DNA of 64,000 nucleotides. Source: Bradyrhizobium jicamae (lineage in GTDB: Bacteria; Pseudomonadota; Alphaproteobacteria; Rhizobiales; Xanthobacteraceae). Position 1 is the first letter of the stretch. Every line of letters starts with the position of its first letter. The DNA is taken from positions 62,001 through 126,000 of the forward strand of contig NZ_JAFCKQ010000011.1 in the NCBI RefSeq assembly GCF_018130215.1, given 5' to 3'. The notes beneath the pieces are model-generated. The model was not told the DNA's origin. It saw only the letters and a list, made by a program, of their open reading frames with translations, and ran no database searches. A program made the position numbers and the translations under genes. Below, piece by piece: positions 60,020 through 64,000 of this stretch.

Positions 60020-61270
60020 TTACTCGACGAGCATGCGGACGCCCTTTGCCCCGTTGAGCAGGCGTCTCAGGTGGAAACCGGCGAGAGGGTCATCGGCATG
60101 CAAGCCGACAAGCGCGGCAAAAGCCGGTATTGCGGCCGCGTCCCCGGCCTCGAGCTTGGCGAAGGCTTCGGTGTATTGCGCCGTTGCCTCCGCCTTGAAG
60201 CTTTCAGCCGGCAGAGGTTCGTAAGCACGCAACGGCTCGCTGCGCCCGCGCAAGACGAGATCGCCGACGGGGCGGCCGAGGAAATTCACCGCGGCATCGG
60301 CAACCATCGCACTGACGCAGATGCGGGTTCCCAGGAATTTGTTTGCTGCTTCCAGCCGGGCCACCGTATTGGTGGTGTCGCCGTATGCGGTGTAGTCGAA
60401 GAAGCGGCTCCTGCCGAAATTGCCCACCAGCGCCGGACCGGCATGGACGCCGATCCGGGTGGCACCGAAATTCACGCCCTTTGTCCGCCACCGTGCCCGA
60501 AAGGCTTCGGCCCAGGCATCGATGTCTTGCGCGCAGACGATCGCGCGCGTCGCATAGTCCGGCTGGTCTCCGGGGGCGTTGAACAGAATCTGGATCGCAT
60601 CGCCGATCACCTTGGCCACCGTGCCCTCATGCGCGAACACGATCTCGGTCATTCCACCCACATATTCGTTGAGCATGTCGCCCAGCACATCAGGCGCCAC
60701 GGTCTCGACGACGGAGGTGAATCCGGTGACATCCGTAAAGATGGCGGCAACATCGCGCCAATGCGCCTCGGTGCCGTTGCCATCCGTACCGGCGGCCAGG
60801 CGCTTGGCGAGCGCGGGGGAGAAAAAGCGGGACAGCGAAGCGAGCGCACGCTCGGCCTCCGCCTGACGATGCCTGGTCTCGCGCAGCATCTCGATGTGGC
60901 GCAGCGTCTTCTCGATGGTCGCCTCGAGATCGGCGAAATCGATCGGCTTGGTAACGAAATCAAACGCGCCACGATTCATGGCGGTGCGGATGTTGCTCAT
61001 GTCGCCATAGGCGGAAACGATGACGGTCGCCTTCTTGTCGTCGGCTTGCTGCAGCTTCGCGAGCAGCGTCAGGCCGTCCATCCGCGGCATGTTGATGTCG
61101 GAGACCACCAGATCGATGCTTGGACGCAGTTCGAGTGACTGCAGCGCTTCAAGTCCGTCACGCGCGAACATGAAATCGAAAACCCCCTCGCGAATCTGCC
61201 GCCTGAACGTCTGGAGGACCAGTGCCTCCACGTCGGGCTCGTCATCGACCACGAGGATGGTTGCGGTCAT
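60020..61270 (-). CDS. Receiver-class III adenylate cyclase response regulator
   Basis: 416 residues. Receiver 1-125 ([11 protein letters not shown]; phospho-acceptor D58 in VSDINMP; conserved Lys in TKPIDFADL). A coiled linker (RHRQAEAERALASLSRFFSP) precedes the cyclase domain (about 175-345) with metal Asp in IFTDVTGFTSV, KVIGDAIQILFNA and the catalytic Asn/Arg in GDTTNTVARLEAANK. All residues for activity appear present. Third gene of a coupled operon; phosphorylation presumably by the kinase at 61656 controls cAMP output. Start overlaps the previous stop (ATGA). Confidence 0.92.
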   Translation of the reverse strand: MTATILVVDDEPDVEALVLQTFRRQIREGVFDFMFARDGLEALQSLELRPSIDLVVSDINMPRMDGLTLLAKLQQADDKKATVIVSAYGDMSNIRTAMNRGAFDFVTKPIDFADLEATIEKTLRHIEMLRETRHRQAEAERALASLSRFFSPALAKRLAAGTDGNGTEAHWRDVAAIFTDVTGFTSVVETVAPDVLGDMLNEYVGGMTEIVFAHEGTVAKVIGDAIQILFNAPGDQPDYATRAIVCAQDIDAWAEAFRARWRTKGVNFGATRIGVHAGPALVGNFGRSRFFDYTAYGDTTNTVARLEAANKFLGTRICVSAMVADAAVNFLGRPVGDLVLRGRSEPLRAYEPLPAESFKAEATAQYTEAFAKLEAGDAAAIPAFAALVGLHADDPLAGFHLRRLLNGAKGVRMLVE

Positions 61271-61659
61271 GCGGCCTGCTCGAGCCTTGTATCGATCTCC
61301 TGACGCAGCGCCGCGAAATCGATCGGCTTGGTCAATAGATCGGTCGCACCGCTCTCGAGCGCCCTTCGCCTGGTTTCCGCATCGCCGTAGGCCGTGATCA
61401 TGATAACGGGAACGTCGGGCCGCGCCGCGCGCACGATCGGAAGCATCTCCAGCCCGCTCATGCCGGGCATGTTGATATCGGACAGGATCAGAACGAGCGT
61501 GCCGTCATCCCTGATCTCGATCGCGCGTCGCAGCGCCACCGGCGCCGACGGAGCAAACTCCATGAGAAAGCGGCCGACGCGCAGATCGCGCCGGAATTGC
61601 TGGCGAAACAACATTTCGACGTCGGGCTCGTCATCGACGACCAGAATATAGATGTTCAA
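61267..61659 (-). CDS. Single-domain response regulator
   Basis: 130 residues, receiver only. [20 protein letters not shown], phospho-acceptor D61 in [12 protein letters not shown], and Lys in [12 protein letters not shown]. The ends [11 protein letters not shown] and TKPIDFA match the receiver of the next gene, suggesting duplication. Lies between kinase and cyclase with ATGA overlaps on both sides; may act as a phosphate sink or intermediate. Confidence 0.92.
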   Translation of the reverse strand: MNIYILVVDDEPDVEMLFRQQFRRDLRVGRFLMEFAPSAPVALRRAIEIRDDGTLVLILSDINMPGMSGLEMLPIVRAARPDVPVIMITAYGDAETRRRALESGATDLLTKPIDFAALRQEIDTRLEQAA

Positions 61660-63107
61660 CTCTTGCCTCCGCTCAACTGTTGTGCGGACGCTGCCCTCGG
61701 CAGCATGATGATGAATTCGGTGAAGTCGCCCGGCACGGTCTCGACCGCCATTCTGCCGCCGTGCTGCTTCACGATGATGTCGTGGCAGATCGAAAGACCG
61801 AGCCCTGTGCCTTCGCCCGCCGGCTTGGTGGTGAAGAACGGATCGAAGATCTTCTCCCTCACCTCGGCTGGAATACCGGTGCCGTTATCGCGAATCCGGA
61901 TTTCCACCGCGCTGCCGAGGTTTCTTGTCGTCGCGCTCAGCGTAGGTTCGAAGCCGTCCCCGGCTGCCTCCTTGCGTTTGGCGGCTGCATAGAATCCATT
62001 TGAGATCAAATTGAGGAATACCCGCGCGATCTCCTGCGGGTAAAGATTGATCGTCCCGGCAACGGGATCGAGGTCTCGCACAAGGGTGACGTTGAAGCCG
62101 GGCTTCTCTGCGCGCGCGCCATGATAAGCCAGGTTGAGGCTTTCCTCGACGATCGCGTTGATGTCGGCGGGACGGCGCTCGCCGGAGCCCTGACGCGAGT
62201 GCATGAGCATGTTCTTGACGATGGAATCGGCGCGCTTGCCGTGGTGCACGATCTTCTCGAGGTTGCCCTGCAGCATCTGCGTGAGTTCGTCGACGTCTTG
62301 CCTGGCCTGCTCGTCGAGCGCGGCGGAGCGCAGTGTTTCACTGAGTTCGTCGATCAATTCCGAGGAAAGCGAGGAGAAATTGTTGACGAAGTTGAGCGGG
62401 TTCTTGATTTCATGCGCGATTCCGGCCGTGAGCTGACCGAGGGAGGCAAGCTTCTCGGTCTGGATCAAGCGGTCCTGCGCGGTGCGCAGATCATCCAGTG
62501 ACTGCGAAAGTTGCGTCGTGCGTTCGCGCAGTTCGTTCACCAGCCGGGCATTCTCGATGGCGATCACCGCCTGGTTGGCGAAGCTTGAAACAAGCTCGAT
62601 CTGCTTCTGCGTAAACGGCTGCGGCCGGATGCGCGCCAGGAAGATCACACCTATCACGTCCGCTTCCCGCAACAGCGGGACGCCAAGCGCCGTCCGGTAT
62701 CTTGCGACTGCCTGGGCATCCTGCCGGGTGTAGTTCTGGTCAGCCAGCACATCCGCGATATGGACGATCTGCCGGTCGATGACCGTGCGCCCCACCACGC
62801 TGCCGCGATCGATGCTGATCGGATGCGATTCGAAATACTCCAGCTGCTCGCGCGAATAGCCGTATCGGGTTGCGGCGCGATAGACGTCGCCGCTCGGCAG
62901 GTGAATGAGAGCGCCCTGTGCTTCACAGAGCCGTGTGGCGGATTCGACCAGCGTGTCGAGAACTGCCTGGAGGTTGAATGTCGAGCGGGTGATCAGCTTG
63001 AGAACCTCGGCCGTCGCGGTCTGCTGCTGCAGCGACTGTGTCAAATCGCGCCGCACAGCCCGCAGCTCAGCCGCCAGCCGGGTATTCTCCTGCTTCAGAT
63101 CCGCCAT
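61656..63107 (-). CDS. GAF-domain sensor histidine kinase
   Basis: 483 residues from the ATG at 63107 (AGGA 6 nt upstream; ATGs at 63131 and 63164 are in frame). A coiled start ([19 protein letters not shown]), GAF domain about 35-175, then HisKA with phospho-accepting H232 ([16 protein letters not shown]) and HATPase with [17 protein letters not shown] and [13 protein letters not shown]. Soluble. First gene of a three-gene signalling operon, expected to phosphorylate the two receivers that follow. Confidence 0.92.
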   Translation of the reverse strand: MADLKQENTRLAAELRAVRRDLTQSLQQQTATAEVLKLITRSTFNLQAVLDTLVESATRLCEAQGALIHLPSGDVYRAATRYGYSREQLEYFESHPISIDRGSVVGRTVIDRQIVHIADVLADQNYTRQDAQAVARYRTALGVPLLREADVIGVIFLARIRPQPFTQKQIELVSSFANQAVIAIENARLVNELRERTTQLSQSLDDLRTAQDRLIQTEKLASLGQLTAGIAHEIKNPLNFVNNFSSLSSELIDELSETLRSAALDEQARQDVDELTQMLQGNLEKIVHHGKRADSIVKNMLMHSRQGSGERRPADINAIVEESLNLAYHGARAEKPGFNVTLVRDLDPVAGTINLYPQEIARVFLNLISNGFYAAAKRKEAAGDGFEPTLSATTRNLGSAVEIRIRDNGTGIPAEVREKIFDPFFTTKPAGEGTGLGLSICHDIIVKQHGGRMAVETVPGDFTEFIIMLPRAASAQQLSGGKS

Positions 63108-63343
63108 AACGTCCTGCGAGAGCGCGGGCATCGCCAAAAAAACCACATCGATGGATGGCGGCACCGGGCCGCAATCTGCAGCAGATTCGTCGGGAGTATT
63201 CCACTTCGCCGATCGTCCGACTACTCATACTTTACCATCGGTTCCACGGCGACAGCCCCCCACACCATCGCAACGCCGGTTGAATGCTCCCGAACCGCGC
63301 GGACGCCGCCTCGCCCGGTCAGCGCCGAGCGAAGCACTGGCCC

Positions 63344-63610
63344 TCACGCCGCGTGGCTTGCCAGCGGAGCTGCCAGCGAGTCCTGTCCCTGGACCAGCGA
63401 TCTGCCTGCCGCGGGCGGTACGCTGCCACCGAATACCGGTGGCGTAAAGGTCGACGCCATGTAGTTGCGGGAACAGCGGGATGCTTTGTGTCGGTTCGAT
63501 CGGCATGATGCTCACAGAATAGGCGACGCTGGTGGTGCCATCGCTTGCCCTGAAGCTGCCTCCTCGCGACGTCGACGCGCGAGCCACGACGGAGCAACCG
63601 TCGGGCAAAT
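63344..63610 (-). pseudogene. Frameshifted fragment of the repeat-protein C-terminus
   Basis: The last 44 codons up to the stop (TGA at 63346-63344) match the 56640 gene's end: NYMASTFTP-VFGGSVPPAA...SLVQGQDSLAAPLASH. An extra G at about 63468-63470 (GCGGGAAC versus GCGGAAC) breaks the frame between ...SIPLF and RNYMA. The short upstream part (SDGTTSVAYSVSIMPIEPTQ) is in another frame and has no resemblance to the big protein. A decayed paralogue or a fusion scar. Confidence 0.5.
63353..63477. repeat. Direct repeat, copy 2
   Basis: Pair of the 56655-56778 repeat, same orientation. The two copies flank the kinase/receiver/cyclase operon. Confidence 0.8.
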
Positions 63611-63719
63611 CGGCAAAAATCCGTCAAGCCCCCGCCATGAAAATAATTCGGTTTATCAGTAGACCAAATCAGTATATAGATTTTCGCGTCTCACCCGCTC
63701 GAGGGGCGCTTCGCGATCG

Positions 63720-64000
63720 TCACGAACGTTGTGGTGGGATGCGGTGGACGCTGCGTGCGTGACTGACGAGAGCGCATGAAGCGGACGGCGAAATCGTGCA
63801 GGCCTGACGCCCTAGTGGCAGGTGTCCTGTCAGCAAGAGACCAAGGTCTCTTGCTGACGGCGGTGACAAAAGAGCCCAGTCTCGCCGGGGCGAGCACGTA
63901 TAAGCCGTAACCCATCGCGCAGGGAAAGCCGGGTTGTTTCCGGTTACACCTGTGGTCCTACCCCCGTGCTTTCTACATTGCACGGGGCCCATGGGTGCGA
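63720..64000. repeat. Structured intergenic element at the window edge
   Basis: No convincing gene. It holds a 30-bp palindrome with perfect 14-bp arms GTCAGCAAGAGACC (63829-63842) and GGTCTCTTGCTGAC (63845-63858), and a second hairpin CCCCGTGC / GCACGGGG near 63962-63987. Phrases such as AGCACGTATAAGCCGTAA and GCGCAGGGAAAGCCGG are ones I associate, from memory only, with a multi-copy element in Bradyrhizobium genomes. It may be a mobile-type repeat or a structured RNA. The element probably continues past the window. Confidence 0.5.
63829..63858. repeat. 30-bp palindrome with 14-bp perfect arms
   Basis: Arms GTCAGCAAGAGACC and GGTCTCTTGCTGAC, separated by AA. Such a perfect match is not expected by chance in 64 kb. 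No T-run follows, so not a simple terminator. Confidence 0.85.

Noticed and set aside
63691..63992. Several small ORFs at the window edge
   Set aside because: They sit in a palindromic, probably multi-copy element, and their Arg/Ser/Pro-rich products look like by-products of the repeat.

Overview
The window looks like chromosomal DNA of a Bradyrhizobium-type alphaproteobacterium. Nothing was searched; this rests on the high GC content, strong GC bias at third codon positions, a phosphatidylcholine synthase gene (pcs), a nasT-nasS pair, many small Bradyrhizobium-style orphan genes and a LexA site of the alphaproteobacterial type. I see no tRNA, rRNA, CRISPR array, insertion sequence or phage gene.

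Layout. 1-5900: the 5' part of a giant poly-HAMP hybrid histidine kinase, whose end lies outside the window. 6.0-7.9 kb: small orphan genes, with a LexA box inside a divergent promoter. 7.9-14 kb: UvrD-like helicase, class III cyclase, PilZ protein, MFS transporter and an LTxxQ periplasmic protein. 14.4-22.8 kb: a sugar-type ABC transporter with a 2-hydroxyacid dehydrogenase and an amidase, then a small orphan and a secreted cyclohexadienyl dehydratase. 23-28.7 kb: DUF2147 protein, cupin and RraA-like aldolase, divergent from the 5-oxoprolinase genes pxpB-pxpC-pxpA, then two small exported or membrane proteins. 28.9-32.4 kb: nasT-nasS, rimO and a DUF4242 protein. 32.5-34 kb: an ArgD-family aminotransferase behind an arginine-rich mini-ORF and a terminator. 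34-41 kb: quinone oxidoreductase, terC, pcs, UbiH-type monooxygenase, hspQ, MFS, IalB. 41.4-46.2 kb: YejA-type binding protein, a degenerate adenylate-forming enzyme and a degenerate GGDEF protein. 46.2-55.1 kb: mfd, sdhE, recG, a DUF502 gene and glmS. 55.4-64 kb: GAF-GGDEF-PilZ cyclase, a 990-residue repeat protein, a kinase/receiver/receiver-cyclase operon, a broken copy of the repeat protein's C-terminus, and a highly structured intergenic element at the edge.

How it works together. The window is rich in signalling genes: two kinases, several receivers, two class III cyclases, one intact and one degenerate GGDEF, and two PilZ domains. These sit among DNA repair (mfd, recG, UvrD-like), envelope (glmS, pcs, terC) and uptake genes. 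The most notable unexplained structure is at 32523-32704. A consensus-like promoter there leads almost directly into a 29-codon ORF with 11 arginine codons. A terminator follows it, and then an acetylornithine-aminotransferase-family gene. That is the layout of a transcription attenuator responding to arginine.
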